Assembly: GCF_954871325.1 (NCBI RefSeq) | Contig: NC_088777.1 | Coordinates: 38,045,366-38,109,365 of the forward strand | Length of the DNA: 64,000 nucleotides | Reading direction: 5' to 3' | Origin: Gordionus sp. m RMFG-2023 | Lineage: Eukaryota > Nematomorpha > Gordioida > Chordodea > Parachordodidae | Shown here: one piece after another, positions 1 through 11,666 of the stretch | How positions within the stretch are numbered: position 1 is the first letter of the stretch | How the letters are laid out: each line of letters starts with the position of its first letter | Made by a program: the position numbers and the translations under genes | The notes under the pieces: generated by a model | The model's database searches: none | What the model was told of the DNA's origin: nothing | The model's input: only the letters and a program-made list of their open reading frames with translations

Positions 1-790
1 TAATTCCTTGATCAAAATGATTCCATTCCTCCACAAATCGATGTTTGGGATGGTCAACGTGGGGTAAGCAGGGTTCATAAACACGTTCTTGAAGGACGCC
101 CTATATCTTGTAGTCGACCTATTGGAGGGTCAAAGAGTGGATGCTCTTGTGATCTGAAGCCCTATCCTGCTGAAATATGAAAACAATTACTGCCTGACAG
201 CAGGTAATAAGTTCTCACTTAGTAGGACGTCACGATAGTATGCGCCAGTAATTTTGACCCCTGAATTGATAAAGATGAGCTCTACAGCCAAGACTTGATG
301 CCCCGACTGAAATCATGGCGGATTTAGAGAAATTTGGGAAAATACGAAGCAATCAATTGGCTGAAACTTTTTTTTCTCATTGGAACTACAATAAACACAC
401 CATCATTTTGCAGATTTACCGATGGAGCTACTGTATGCATTTTTTTATCCGTGAATCAGATGAAATAAACTAACTTCTAAGGGTATTTTCATAGAAGTTG
501 CCTACTTTCTAGAAGTCAAATCTTATTCCCCTAGGCTAGGTCCTTGGCTTATTTCTTTTAAAAGTTTCGGCTGAGCTCTTTGTGAATAATCCGATGAACT
601 GAAGTTCGCGAAATACCAGTTTATCGAGAACTGGATGAATTGTTCTTTGGATGCCATGGCTTAATACGAGTATTTCAACAGAATCAACAATTTCCATAGT
701 ATGAGCTGTGCGTGGTCTCTCACCACTTTACCGTTTTTTTCCTAATCCGACGGTAGCATTAATTTTTGCAATCAATTGATTCAAGGCTGT
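1..790 (-). pseudogene. Tc1/mariner-type transposase remnant
   Basis: Degraded cut-and-paste DNA transposon transposase, read right to left and running off the left window edge. Near 740-560 the translation gives GERPRTAHT, then VEILVLSH, then the helix-turn-helix stretch TGISRTSVHRIIHKELS, the DNA-binding N-terminus of this family. Near 430-340 comes VNLQNDGV and, about 330-240, MISVGASSLG and SGVKITGAYYRDVLLSENLL in alternating frames. At about 185-137 is FIFQQDRASDHKSIH, which contains the second catalytic aspartate (QQD). VDYKI and VLQERVYE follow at about 119-70. The segment normally carrying the third acidic residue (PDLNP) is missing between SIHSL and VDYKI, apparently an internal deletion of about 20 codons. 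Several frame changes and stops are present, so it is inactive. The family assignment is from recognition of these motifs, not from a search. Confidence 0.85.
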
Positions 791-2519
791 GATAGACCAG
801 TATATTATGAAATTTCTTCAAAAACCTTTTGGCTTTAAAAAGTATTAGTTCAAGTGGCACTTTGTATATATAAATAAAAATTTTAAAAGAGTTTTTGTGA
901 GATAAAATCATTTTTAGGATTATCTAATTGAAAAGATTATCGGCTCTAAATCCAACTATCAAGTCAGAAAGAATGAGAATTATTGCAATATATTAAGTAT
1001 GCGTCTATATTTATTTATATTTTAGATTTCCTCTCAAATATAGTGTTGGAAGCAAAAGAAGCTCGAAACGGCCAACGCCTAATATTCCAAAGCTAGCGGG
1101 ATTCCATTACTCCATCAAATAAGTGTCATATCATCCAAGTTTTTACCAAAGCTGAGAACCCTAATTCTAAAAAAGGGTTCCGAAATTATTATATCTTACA
1201 AAATAAAATTATTGTGATTTCCTCTTAAGTGTGATAATATATATTATATCTAATGTTAAAAATACTCGTTCAAAACTTAAAAAATCCTGACAATACATAA
1301 CCAGTCACTCACCTTTTAAAAGAAAATATCACATTGTTTAAAACCAGGACATATCCTTAAAGCTAGAAGAATAACACAGGTGTTAAAATTAAAATATAGA
1401 TTTTCTATGCCCAACCCATTTAATAAAACTATTTTAATTTGTTGATTTTATTCTTTTCTTTGGTCTTACTTTTTTCAAATAATCTAACTAACAACAATAA
1501 AATATATATTATTTATGATATAAAATATTGCTAAATGATGAATGTAAAAATTAAATTAAAATTTTTATTAATAAAATTTTTCCAAGAAAAAACACAATGA
1601 ATTTATTAAAAGGGGCAGTTCAATAAAACCCAAGGTTCGGATTCTCAGCCCTAACAACCAGTTTTAAATGATATAACAAAACAAAAATATTTTTATATTT
1701 CTTTATTCATTTTTTGAAAAAATATATAAATTAAAGTCAAAATTATGACTATCGATTCTGAAAATAAAAATACTAAAGGTATATCGTTTACCAAAGATTC
1801 CAAGATTAAATTTTACCCCGGGTCTTATTAAGTGTTTTTAAATGTATTGTATTTTTAATAATAATCCAACTATCTACAAAATATAAATCAAATCAATTTT
1901 TATATTTAATTCGGATTTTTTTTAAAAAAGATTTGATTAACCAAAGCTTTAAACGTAGGGATTTGTGAATAATATTTTTGTACCATCTTATTGATATGAT
2001 ATCTATATTCATTAAAAAGGAATACCTTCATATTTTTATTTAAATACATGAAAGAATTTAAATGTTTTAAAAATATAAGAGAATCGAATTTAAAATTGAT
2101 ATGCAACCAAGAAAGGGTATCACTCTTCGGAAATTTGCCTGTTCTCGTAATAAGCTATCCCCCCCTCCCCAATGTATACAAAACATCATATGAAAGAAAA
2201 ATTAGTAAAAGTTAATTACTTTTTAAAATAACGACTTTAATTCGAAATTTTTAGGAAAAAAACATTTTTATAAAAAAGTGAAAAATCGAATATAGCCAAG
2301 GGCCTATTGTAAGTTTATACCTATTTCATCTTTAGAGCTAATAGTCTCAAATTTGGTCAAAAGATGAATTTTTGACTGGGAATCTTATAAGCCTGAAGTT
2401 TTTGTGAGAATTGGAGTTTTCCTCTAGAGTATTCAATATGTATAACTACATTATGCATATGCGGCTATGATTTTTTTAAATATCGGATCACATATAAGAT
2501 TTTTATAACAAAATCTAAA
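791..2519. other. AT-rich intergenic stretch, no gene recognised
   Basis: Very AT-rich sequence with short open frames only. The open frame at 2106-1906 (minus) is composed almost wholly of Phe, Leu, Asn, Lys and Ile and looks like chance. A C-run occurs at 2160-2170. No RNA gene, TIR pair or protein similarity was recognised. Confidence 0.5.
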
Positions 2520-2722
2520 ATGGTGCCGTTAAACAGCTCGTTTTGAGTCTAAACGGCTAACTCAATATTTTAGCCAGAAAAATATTACCTAAGCCTCAAG
2601 ATTCATCTATTAGATATTTAGATGGGCAATCTATGAACAAAATCTTCAGGCTTACATAATGTTTTCTGGATAAAATTTTGAGTTAGCCGTTTTTAAAAAT
2701 CGGCTCAAATGGAGCCGTTTAA
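2520..2722. mobile_element. Palindromic MITE, hAT-like family A (diverged copy)
   Basis: About 200 bp folding back on itself. The left arm holds CCGTTAAACAGCTCGTTTTG and GGCTAACTCAATATTTTAGC; the right arm holds the reverse complements (TTGAGTTAGCCG, ATCGGCTCAAATGGAGCCG). The ends have decayed and no target duplication is readable, partly because another element sits directly at its right end (2731-3024). Family identity comes from the near-identical complete copies at 51272, 55183 and 61199. Confidence 0.8.
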
Positions 2723-2730
2723 GAATAATA

Positions 2731-3024
2731 CAGAGTTGTTAAAGTAGCGCGCTAAACTATAGCTAATAGCGGCTACTTTTTTAAAAATTATTTAATCTTT
2801 TAGCGCGTTTAAAAAATATAATGAATGTAAGTTTAAGCACGAAAATTTAAATATAATACCATAATTAATTATAATTTTTATGATTTATTATTTAATTTTG
2901 AAATTGAAATATATTTTCATTTTGTAATTAATATTTTCATTTTGTATTATTAACCTAAATCACCTATTAATAATTTAAAATGGCATCGCATAGCGAGCTT
3001 TAAAAGTAGCGATTACCAACTCTG
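2731..3024. mobile_element. hAT-like MITE with perfect 8-bp target duplication
   Basis: 294-bp non-coding element starting CAGAGTTGTTAAAGTAGCG and ending GTAGCGATTACCAACTCTG. The ends are inverted (CAGAGTTG against CAGAGTTGG) and fit the hAT terminal pattern (C/T)A(A/G)NG. GAATAATA is present immediately before (2723-2730) and after (3025-3032), the 8-bp target-site duplication made by hAT transposases. It inserted at the right edge of the palindromic MITE at 2520-2722, so it is the younger of the two. Interior is AT-rich and has no protein similarity. Confidence 0.85.
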
Positions 3025-3713
3025 GAATAATACTTTTAAATGTAGCAATTTATCAAAAATAAAAATTTAATGGTTGCTATCCAATAATATCTTATATAAA
3101 AGAACCCCATTCTATATAAAATTATTCTCTATTTGAACAAAAGATATGTTTAAACTTCCATAAAATTAAATTTTAAAGATATTGAGGGTCTGGGGTTACT
3201 TTTCAAAAGTTAACTTGTGTGCGTTCTTTTTTAAATTTATTTTTGCTTATTGAAATATGAATATGGTAAGAAATCATTTTAGAAAGCAGAAAAAAATAAA
3301 TGATGAAATCATTAATAAATTCAATGAAAATCCATCCTTGCTAGCCATTATGGAGAAAACAATCAGGTTATGCAACAGTAAAAAGATATAAATCAAGATT
3401 AATGAAACAACAACATTTTATATTATCTACATCAAGATGAATATTCAAGAAAGAGCAAGAAACTATATTATACAATTATCTAGTAAATGCATCTAAAATG
3501 TCACTTAAATGGTCTTTTTTGGCATATGGATCCTGTTGCAATTTTAATCCATTTGTTTAAATTATCAATAAATTCCACTAATTTTTCATAATTAAGTTCA
3601 TTATGGCTTATTTTGTATTAATAAATAGTTGCAATAATATAAATCATTTTTATATTTAAAAATAATCAATATTTTGCAAATGGATAATTAACTCATCTTT
3701 CCCCGATTGTAGC

Positions 3714-3905
3714 CAGTGTTGTTTAACAGCTCGTTTTGAGCCGATTTTAAAAATCGCTAAGTTAATATTTTAGCTAAAAAATAAGCCTTTAGATTTCGCT
3801 AACAGATATTTAGACCTTTGTGCCATCTATGAGCAAAATCTTCAGGCTTGCATAAGATTTTTCTTGGTAAAATATTGAGTTAACCGTTTTTTATTAACAA
3901 CATTA
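3714..3905. mobile_element. Palindromic MITE, family A
   Basis: 192-bp copy with left end CAGTGTTGTTTAACAGCTCG and right end TTATTAACAACATTA. The internal palindrome (AAGTTAATATTTTAGC against AAAATATTGAGTTAACCG) is retained. Flanking 8-mers do not match, so the target duplication has decayed or the ends are slightly misplaced. Confidence 0.75.
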
Positions 3906-4780
3906 GGTATAACTCATCCTTTCCCAAAATTTTTATCGGAAAAATTAATATTGTTAAAAAATTATTTTTATGTATAGCATAAAAGTAAATAAGTGAAATC
4001 AAATGAAAATTTATTTAATATTTCAAGTAGTTTTAATTTTATTAACGTTTTCCATTTAAGGCTGGCATGCTCTCACGTCTCCTCTATATCCATTAGATGC
4101 TCATTTAGTAGTACGATCTCTTGGTTATAAATATATTGATCTTTTTTGCACTTTTTCATCAACTTTCTATTTTGGTTATTATTTGTCTTGAGACAAAATG
4201 CTCTTCCTAATTTTATGAAATTTATAATATATATATTCCTCAACTTCTAAGCTACCGAATTCATTTAGTCCGGGATTTCGGCTTTTGAATATTTGCTTGA
4301 GCCATTTAAGCTTACTCACTTCCCTTGAGGCTATGTGGCAAGGGGAAAAATTGCATATTTGTGAATTAAGAATTTCCCAGAGCAACAATAATCACATAAA
4401 ATATTTTAAGTGAGTTTTTTTGCCTCTGGAAACACTCACAAAACCCTGATATTTTTACTGATCATATGTAATGATCGTTTTAAGTATCAAAGGTAAGATG
4501 CTCCGGTTTTTTATTTTGTGGTCTAATAATAAAGCCATCCAATGACATAGTTTATTCTTATAAAATAAAATTTTATCGCAAAAGAGCAAAACACCTATAT
4601 AAATATTTTTAAAAACAATCAATAATTGAAAATGTTATTTTGTAAATTTTTATCATACAGGTAACACAGTATATAGAGTTTGCCGACGAAGTAAGTTTCT
4701 TATAAAATATATTCCACTCTAATTTAAAAAAAACCCTAAGTTCGGATTCTTTTTTCCTATTTTTATCCGTATTCATAGCA
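3906..4780. other. AT-rich stretch, no gene recognised
   Basis: No RNA gene, repeat pair or protein similarity seen. The minus-strand open frame at 4388-4179 has somewhat better composition (a CNFSPCHIAS stretch) but matches nothing I recognise and lacks splice or promoter context. Confidence 0.4.
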
Positions 4781-5080
4781 AATAGGCGTATTCAAGATTT
4801 TTTTAACTGGAGGACTATTGTATACCACCCCCCTATAGAATTTATTAGATGGCTTCAGGTAGTTTTTGCAGATATGGGTTATATTTTAAAAAGAATGGGT
4901 TGATTATTTTTTGAAAATATTGTTCATATATTTATTTTATTCATTTCTTGTTGAGAGAGAAAATATGGGGGGGGGGGGGGGTTCAAGATTTATTTGCCTT
5001 AAATAATATTTACGAAATAGTTAATTTTTATTGAGGAGGGATTTTCCGCTTCCACCCACCCCTCCTAGGTTACGTCTTGG
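4781..5080. mobile_element. G/C-run MITE-like element, family B
   Basis: About 300 bp between ATAGGCGTATTCAAGATTTT on the left and its rough inverse CCTAGGTTACGTCTTGG on the right. It contains CCACCCCCC near the left end, a 15-G run at 4967-4981 and CCACCCACCCCTCC near the right end. The same terminal signature (ATAGGCGTA/TGGACGTA plus G or C runs) occurs at 8490, 16295 and 35835, and resembles the ends of the hAT at 25894. No target duplication was found. Confidence 0.5.
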
Positions 5081-5444
5081 GTTCGGGTTCGAACCCCTGG
5101 GGTAAACAAAGTAAGATTTTATTTTAATTTAATACATATTGAAATTAAATATGGATAAAAAATAAAGATTAAACGTCATGCATGTTTAAATAATAAAAAG
5201 AAATTCATAAGATTATTATTAACAAACATTATTTGTACATTAGCGTTCATTATAATAAAACTTATTCCATATTTCTTAATGTTTTTTATGGTAGCCATGT
5301 TAAACAAACTTATGAGAAAAACATTACATTTGTATTTTGTTGAATTATTCTATTCATTTATGCTAAAAAGTCATAAATGTATATTATATTTAGTTATTTG
5401 CTCATAAGACATTATTATGTAAAAAAATATATACTATTTATCAT

Positions 5445-5638
5445 TTAGAAAAGAAGCAAATGTGTGAATGGCATGATGATAAATGTTGCTACAATAGAAG
5501 AGGCGAATGCTGGAAAAATGAACCTAAGCCCATAATACCACTGCAATAAATAAAACATAAACCCTGTTTGAGCTTCTGCCTTATAGTAATATAATATTTC
5601 TTTAAATTTAATAGGCAAAGTTATCAAATTTCTTCTAC
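5445..5638 (-). CDS. Possible terminal exon of an unidentified membrane protein
   Basis: Open frame of about 63 codons preceded by a possible splice acceptor (pyrimidine-poor, TATGTAG) near 5638. It begins RNLITLPIKFKEILYYY, continues KAEAQTGFMFYLLQW, and ends in a hydrophobic stretch FPAFASSIVATFIIMPF followed by a stop. The last 40 residues could form one or two membrane segments. Amino-acid use is more balanced than in most open frames of this window. I do not recognise the protein, and there is no neighbouring exon I can connect with confidence, so it may be chance. Confidence 0.2.
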
Positions 5639-5946
5639 ATATATCAGAGTTAAATTTATATATTTTTTTTATTCATTGAGTTAGTTTATTATTAAGAAAT
5701 AAAATTAAAACCAAGGTCATATTAAAAATTAACGATTATAAAAATTTTAATAAAAAAAACAAATGAATGGAAATTAAATTTAAAAAAAAAACAATTAAAA
5801 GATCGGTTTACTTACATTGCTATAAGGAACTATGAATAGCAATTCAATTACTTTGATGAATACCCATTATATTCCATATAGCAAATTATTTTGATGAATA
5901 GCCATCGTAATGGCTTGTTTGAAATAGAAGGCTTCATTACTATCGT

Positions 5947-6127
5947 CATTTATTTGAATTTTCTCCCTAATGTGATAAATTTAAGTAATTCTTCACCAAA
6001 AACACCTGGAGTATTGGGGATAAAAATTACGTTCGCGATGTCTGAATATTTATCTATTTTCAAGATTTTTGCCGAATTAATTGCTGAGGCATTTCTTTTG
6101 GATCGCGCCAAAAAATAGCATATTTAA
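5947..6127 (-). CDS. Unidentified open frame with protein-like composition
   Basis: Read right to left the frame gives YFLARSKRNASAINSAK, ILKIDKYSDIANVIF and IPNTPGVFGEELLKFITLG before a stop. The mixture of Ala, Ser, Asp, Glu, Gly and Pro codons is unusual for this AT-rich window and suggests a real exon or an old coding remnant. No start codon is placed; the frame opens after a stop at its 5' side. A possible donor (ATGTAAGT) lies at about 5812-5819, past the stop and in another frame. Not recognised as any family. Confidence 0.2.
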
Positions 6128-6129
6128 TC

Positions 6130-8485
6130 CCAAGTTATTGAAGACCAGAAGACCAAGAATTTTAATTGAATTAAATTTATAAGCTATAAATTATTAATTT
6201 AAGATTTCGGAAAAGTATGTAATTTATAATTTCAAAATATATAATTTTGAAATTTGTATCTAGCTATTAATCTAATTTTAAATTTAATGACGGAGACGCA
6301 CAATTTAACAATTATAAGAAGAAAATAATTTTTAGAATAATATAAATTATGTAGAATGTAGTTGTTAATCATTTTATTTTATACCCTTGATACCAATATC
6401 TAAACTGATACAATATTGGCTGATACTTTCGATAAAAATAATAATGTAGCTTATTTTTTGAAAATATCAGATATATATATAGTTTATTAATATTATCTTT
6501 TTTTTAATTTTTAACTGGTTGGCATATTTATAATTAATTTATGAAATTCATAAATTAAAATAAAGGAAAAAATATATATGAAATAATTTTAACTGTATCT
6601 TTATCATTTTTTTCATCGGTTAAGAAGTTTTTATATTTCTTTTCTAAATTCTATTAACATATTTATGAAACTGTTAAATTAAATTTGTAATCACAATTGT
6701 GCTCTTTTGGCTAAAAAAATGATATGATCCTATAAAAGAGTTCCTCTAAAATGCTTGTATATATTTTATATTTTCAGTTTACAATATTAGAAACCTCAAC
6801 TTGATTCAGGCAAAGTTTTAATATTATAACTAAACTTTTACCTATCACTTTTTAAATTTTAGCTTTAATTCCATTCGTAAATATGTTTTTTTACCCTCTA
6901 TCTTTTCTATCTCTTACATCACAATCATTTAATAATTGTTTAAAATAATCCACTTTAATTGTAAGTCCACCTTATTTATGTTAATTATTTTGTACTTTTT
7001 CTCATTATATAGTAAGATTTATAATAATAATAATAATAATAATTAAAACATAGAATCAAGATAGTACATGTTAAAATACAGCATCTATTCATTTTAGAAG
7101 AATTTACATGATAGGGCATTTTTAATGTTTTTTTTTCTTTTCGAATTTCATAAGATCAATAATATGAAATAAAAATATTTACTCGTGAGAATTAAAACAT
7201 TTTTGCATAATTCAGCGTTAAGTCTTTCGTTCATTATTGAGAGATACGAGGGAAAGGATTGTCTGTGATAAGTTTAAAGCATCGAGTCCAAGTGGCTTGT
7301 AATATGTATGGTGAGAGACTACATCTATCTAAGTATACAGCTTTAAAAACTGTCATGATCTAAAAAATTCTTCGTATATAGGGAAGACCGTGGGAAGCCC
7401 AAGTAATTGAGTTCAATTCAAATTATTGCAAAACTAATCTAAGGTCTGAAATTTAATCCTTTTAATACATAATTATGATACAACACTCGACAAAAAATAT
7501 ATGCCTTATGTCTCATTCAAAATTTTATATTTAAAAAAAAATGTTTTGTCGCCACTCTATCACTTGTGCGAGTTTTTAAATTTTTAGGATTGCAACCGGG
7601 AGATACGATCAATTTTACACCTATATATACAATTTTTTCATATTATATAATATACCATTTTTATTTTTAGTGTTCCACTTAATCTTTATTAATACAAGAA
7701 TTAATTATTGTCATAGTATAATTTTTTATTATACGGTCCTATACGTGGTCCTTTACCTCATTACTTGGTCCATAGGCCCTACATTTTTTAATTAGAAAAA
7801 TGGAAATAAATTAAAATTTTAATTTTCTAAAAAATTTATTATATGCATTAAATACATCATTTACAGCTACCATTTAAGTTAACTGACAATATTTTTTGTT
7901 AAATTTACAAAAGTTAAAATCTGGTTCTCTGTGCTTTGGTCTCCCTTAGTTCATTATCTCATGGAGCATGATGTTATTGTTGCTCATTCTCTAGCTACTT
8001 AATAAATTGTATTATCGGAAGATTTGGATTATGAATATTATTTTGAATCGATAGCATTAAGAAAATAAATAAATTCAGCTGCTTCAGCTTAAATTGTTTA
8101 ATCTTAATTTCTAGTTTATACGCTCTAACTAGTGAGGTATACTGAAAGACTATTCTGGACTATAAGACATTGACTTTTTTTGTCTTACCACTATGCCAGA
8201 GTTTGTATATGTACACAAGATTTTCGGAACATCATTTCCAAAAGCCATGGAATTTGTTTTATATAATGTCTGATCTAATGTTGCTTGTAAAAGAATGCAT
8301 TATTGCTTTTGCCCTTAGGTTCATTTATTGTAGGCCTTTAGCTATGTTATAATTCCATAAAAATTATTTTAGGCTTATCTTTCTTTTTTTATAAAAATTT
8401 TGAATTATAGTCGTTATTTTACAAAGTCATTAACTTTTACTAATTTTTATTTCAAATTCTTGTTTATAATGATTTATTTTATACA
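6130..8485. other. AT-rich stretch with a TAA microsatellite, no gene recognised
   Basis: Contains an (ATA)n microsatellite at about 7020-7043. The 7200-7440 portion is slightly richer in GC but shows no frame with similarity. The open frame at 8170-8352 (plus) is short and hydrophobic and not recognised. No structured RNA was seen. Confidence 0.4.
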
Positions 8486-8489
8486 TTTT

Positions 8490-8614
8490 TGTTGGAGGGG
8501 AAAAGGGTGTAGTGGGAAATTTTTTATTATCTTAAAATAATATTTACGATAACGGGCAAACTTCCTAAGAGGGGTATTCCCCTTGCACCTCCCCGACCTC
8601 CTGCGACGCCTATG
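8490..8614. mobile_element. Half copy of G/C-run element, family B
   Basis: Begins in GGAGGGGAAAAGGGTGTAG and ends CCCGACCTCCTGCGACGCCTATG, the terminal motif also seen at 36186 (ACGCCTATG). A partner left end is not found, so it looks truncated. Confidence 0.45.
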
Positions 8615-10018
8615 ACACTGTTGCATAAATTTAATTCATGAATTACTTCCTCAAGAAAATTTATATATTATCTGTATTTTTTTGTTTTTGCCTTCGTTAT
8701 ATACTTGATTTGATATACTTGATTCTTTCTACTGTAATGTTAGCTGATCCTATCAATTCCTAACCAATAATGTCTATGTGGTATAGATAGTATTAATATT
8801 GGGAGAATTATGTCCGTTTTCTAAATTTCAATTTCGTAAAACATCGATTGGGGTAAAAATTTGGTTGGCCACTTTGTTTGCTACATTGACCTCATCTAGT
8901 AACTTTTTGGCAGACTTCTTCAATTTTAATAAAAATTTTCGTCTGTTTTTATTTTTATATTTTCATTCTCATTTCTTCTTATTTGGACAAGTATACAATT
9001 ATTTAAAATTATTGCTTAAAATATAACCATTTTAAAATACCAGTGATAATCGTTTTTTATAACTTGTTTTTATTGAGTCAATTTATGCTTACTTTTAGTA
9101 TCTTTATTAAAAGAAGAAAGAGTATTATATTTGTATAAAAGACATTAAAGTTTTATATTCTATTTTTATTTATATTATTTAATAGGCATAATTCGGCAAA
9201 TCCAGTCAAGAATATACACCTAAAATATTATAAATATTTATAAAATCAAAATTGTCCTATTTTTATCCTTTCAAATTGATTAAAATATAACTATTGAGTT
9301 TATAATTTGTATGATATACATTTAATATGATATTATAAATTGTTTTTATATAAATAAGGAGCGGGAAGAATGTGGGGGAGTATGTGCTTATTGACATGAA
9401 TTGTTCTAATTTTTGGCATTAAGGGGGAGGGGGAATAATCAATTTTTAAGAGGGGTAAGGATTAAAAAATATTTAGAGAGTTGAATTAATTTTTTAGGAA
9501 GTAGGGGATAAAAATATTAGAGAGGGGGGGGGGGGTGCGAGTTAATATTTATTGTTTTAGGGGAGTGTAGGTGCCTGGAAAAAATTAGAGACATTTAAAT
9601 AAATGACATGATCTGATTAATAAATATTTTAGAAGGATGAGACAAAATACATGAATTCAAAAAATTACATCTAAATTTAAATAAAATTCATCTCTTTTCT
9701 CTTTACCTGCGTAATTCGTTTTCCTTTGATATATATAATCAAGAATCAAAATAGTTGGCTCAAACCATTTTTGCCTGGTCCAATTTATCAACTTAGACTT
9801 TGCTCAAATTTTATTAAGTAATTAATTTGATTGTTTAACAAAAATTAAGAAATATACACAAGTTTATAAAATAATAGGGAATAATATTTGGCTGAAATTT
9901 ATGATAAATTATATTATTAGTTTTCACATAAATTTTACTTTAAAATACTAAATTCTTTTTACATAAAACCTAATTAAAAAAAATTATGATTTATAAATTT
10001 ATAATTAAAAAGAAAATT
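8615..10018. other. AT-rich stretch with scattered G-runs
   Basis: 9355-9580 is a purine-rich, G-run-rich segment on the plus strand (GGGGGAGGGGG near 9425, a 12-G run at 9524-9535, GGGGAGTGTAGG near 9560), perhaps a decayed family B element. The rest shows no gene or RNA. The open frame 8799-9026 (plus) is Phe/Leu-rich and likely chance. Confidence 0.4.
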
Positions 10019-10880
10019 CTATAATTGAGTCCCCCAAAAGGAACCATAATTGCTAAAAATTTCTATTTGAATTTTTTGTCGAATAAAAAGAAATTCTCTG
10101 GGTTCATTTGTGAAAAGTCGTATTTTATTACCCAGATTTTTTAAAAACATAAATGTTGAAGGCGAAAAATGCCCGTTAATAGAGGTCACTACTGGAGTGA
10201 ATATGAAGTTTTTAAAATTTTTGTATTTGTTTGTCTCTTTGATTTCTGCCTGTGTTATTAAATTGAAATTTGTGTTTGAAGGGAATGATGAGACACACGT
10301 GTAGTCCCATGTGAGTGGTTTGCCGAGGCCCCAAGGCATGGTTGTCATACCATCAGGTCTTAAACCATCTACTTGAGATAAATTTGATGATTCAAGATTG
10401 TTTGGAATGTGTGCAGCTGTTAAGCTTCTATTAATTATATGGTTTACAGCTGAGTGGCGTTGATGTCGTCCTTGACTAAAAATACAATTTAAGCCATGTC
10501 TACCCTTTGAATCAACGGGTGATTTGCATTTGATACAGGCATGAGGCTGTACTATATAGCAACTTAGACGTAAACCAATGGTTACTCTCAATTGTTCATC
10601 TGATAAGAGATTACCAAGGTTACGACTAGGGAGTGATTATAACCATTCATGATCACCAAGTCTGTCAGATAATTGAAGGAGTTGAATGCAATCTAAAGGT
10701 GGATTGACTGATATATCTGTTTGGTATGTCAAGATTAAAGGTGAGAAAATTTTTTTGTGTGTGATGATTGATGGTAATACGGTGTTAATGGGTGTGTTTG
10801 CCTTCCATTTGTCAATAGCGTCCTCTAATAAACGATCAGTAGGGCATATGAAATTGGTTACAAAATATTCGCACAATTAC
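10019..10880 (-). pseudogene. Retroelement fossil: C-terminal zinc-knuckle and nuclease-like region
   Basis: C-terminal part of a mobile-element polyprotein that I know downstream of reverse transcriptases in cnidarian, mollusc and crustacean genomes. In order on the minus strand it shows a DRLLEDA and LSDRLGDHEWL region (about 10876-10640), NLGNLLSDEQLRVTIGLRL, then a Cys/His cluster (CIKC, then GRHGLNC, then GRHQRHSAVNHII), then RPDGMTTMPWGLGKPLTWD. The last motif (PDG then WDYTC) resembles a PD-(D/E)xK restriction-like nuclease core. NEPREFLFIRQKIQIEI follows at the end. The reverse-transcriptase domain itself is absent, so this is a 5'-truncated, broken fossil. Whether the parent is a LINE-like or another retroelement class I cannot decide. 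A second fragment of the same family lies at 35752. Confidence 0.75.
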
Positions 10881-11549
10881 AATTTATAAGCAATTATTGA
10901 AGGGTTTTAAAACTGTGCAGAAAACTTGTATATATTTAAAGAAAAAGTTCTTATTGTGGATTTTTTTTTATAAAGGCTTGATCCCGGTCCTATTAAATAA
11001 ATTCTTAGAGCCGAGTCTGGCCCGAAATATTTTGAAATACATAGAACCGAGCCCTCGGTTTACTAGGCTTTTTAATCTATATTAAGGTATCGGTTGTGAA
11101 GGTATTCAGTAGTCTCGTAAATTAAAGATTATTTTTTCATGGTATATGAAGATAAATAAATTGCCGTTAAATCACGCAATCCTTATTAAACATGTGGATA
11201 AGGTGAATATTACTGGGAGCATAAATTATTATGTTTACCATGAATACTCAGATCGAATACAAAATATACTTAAGACGGTAGTGTGGGGGGAGGGGGATTG
11301 TATTCTCATAATTTTATATAGCATAGTATAAACCTAGCTTAATGTTTTTAGTCAATCTCTAAATTTATTTCGTAAAAATTTTGATTATATTTCTTCAAAA
11401 ATGCTAGAATCTTAAGTGGATGACAACGCGCTTTAAGCATATATTGTTTAAGTCATCATTTGGAATCCGGTGTCTGATTCTATAAAATTTTTACTAGTTA
11501 TTAATGTAAATACTTTTATTGTTAATATTTATATTTATATAGCAAATCC
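10881..11549. other. No gene recognised
   Basis: Moderately AT-rich. Two open frames of about 60 codons (10897-11085 and 11146-11331, plus) have no recognisable similarity and no splice context. A short G-rich patch GTGTGGGGGGAGGGGG lies near 11280. Confidence 0.4.
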
Positions 11550-11666
11550 ACCAATAAAATCAATATACTATGAATAAAATATCTTGAATTAGGCATTCCT
11601 GATGATTAGCACCAATAAAATCAATAAGTTTTGGATATTGATTTGGCATTCCTGCTGATTAGAAAG
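11550..11666 (+). repeat. Two-copy tandem repeat, ~60 bp
   Basis: Two adjacent copies each start CACCAATAAAATCAATA and contain TTAGGCATTCCTGATGATTAG or TTTGGCATTCCTGCTGATTAG. The copies differ at several positions, so the duplication is old. No function is apparent. Confidence 0.7.

Noticed and set aside
10110-10304. 64-codon plus-strand frame, and another at 10686-10889
   Set aside because: Both are antisense shadows of the retroelement fragment on the minus strand.
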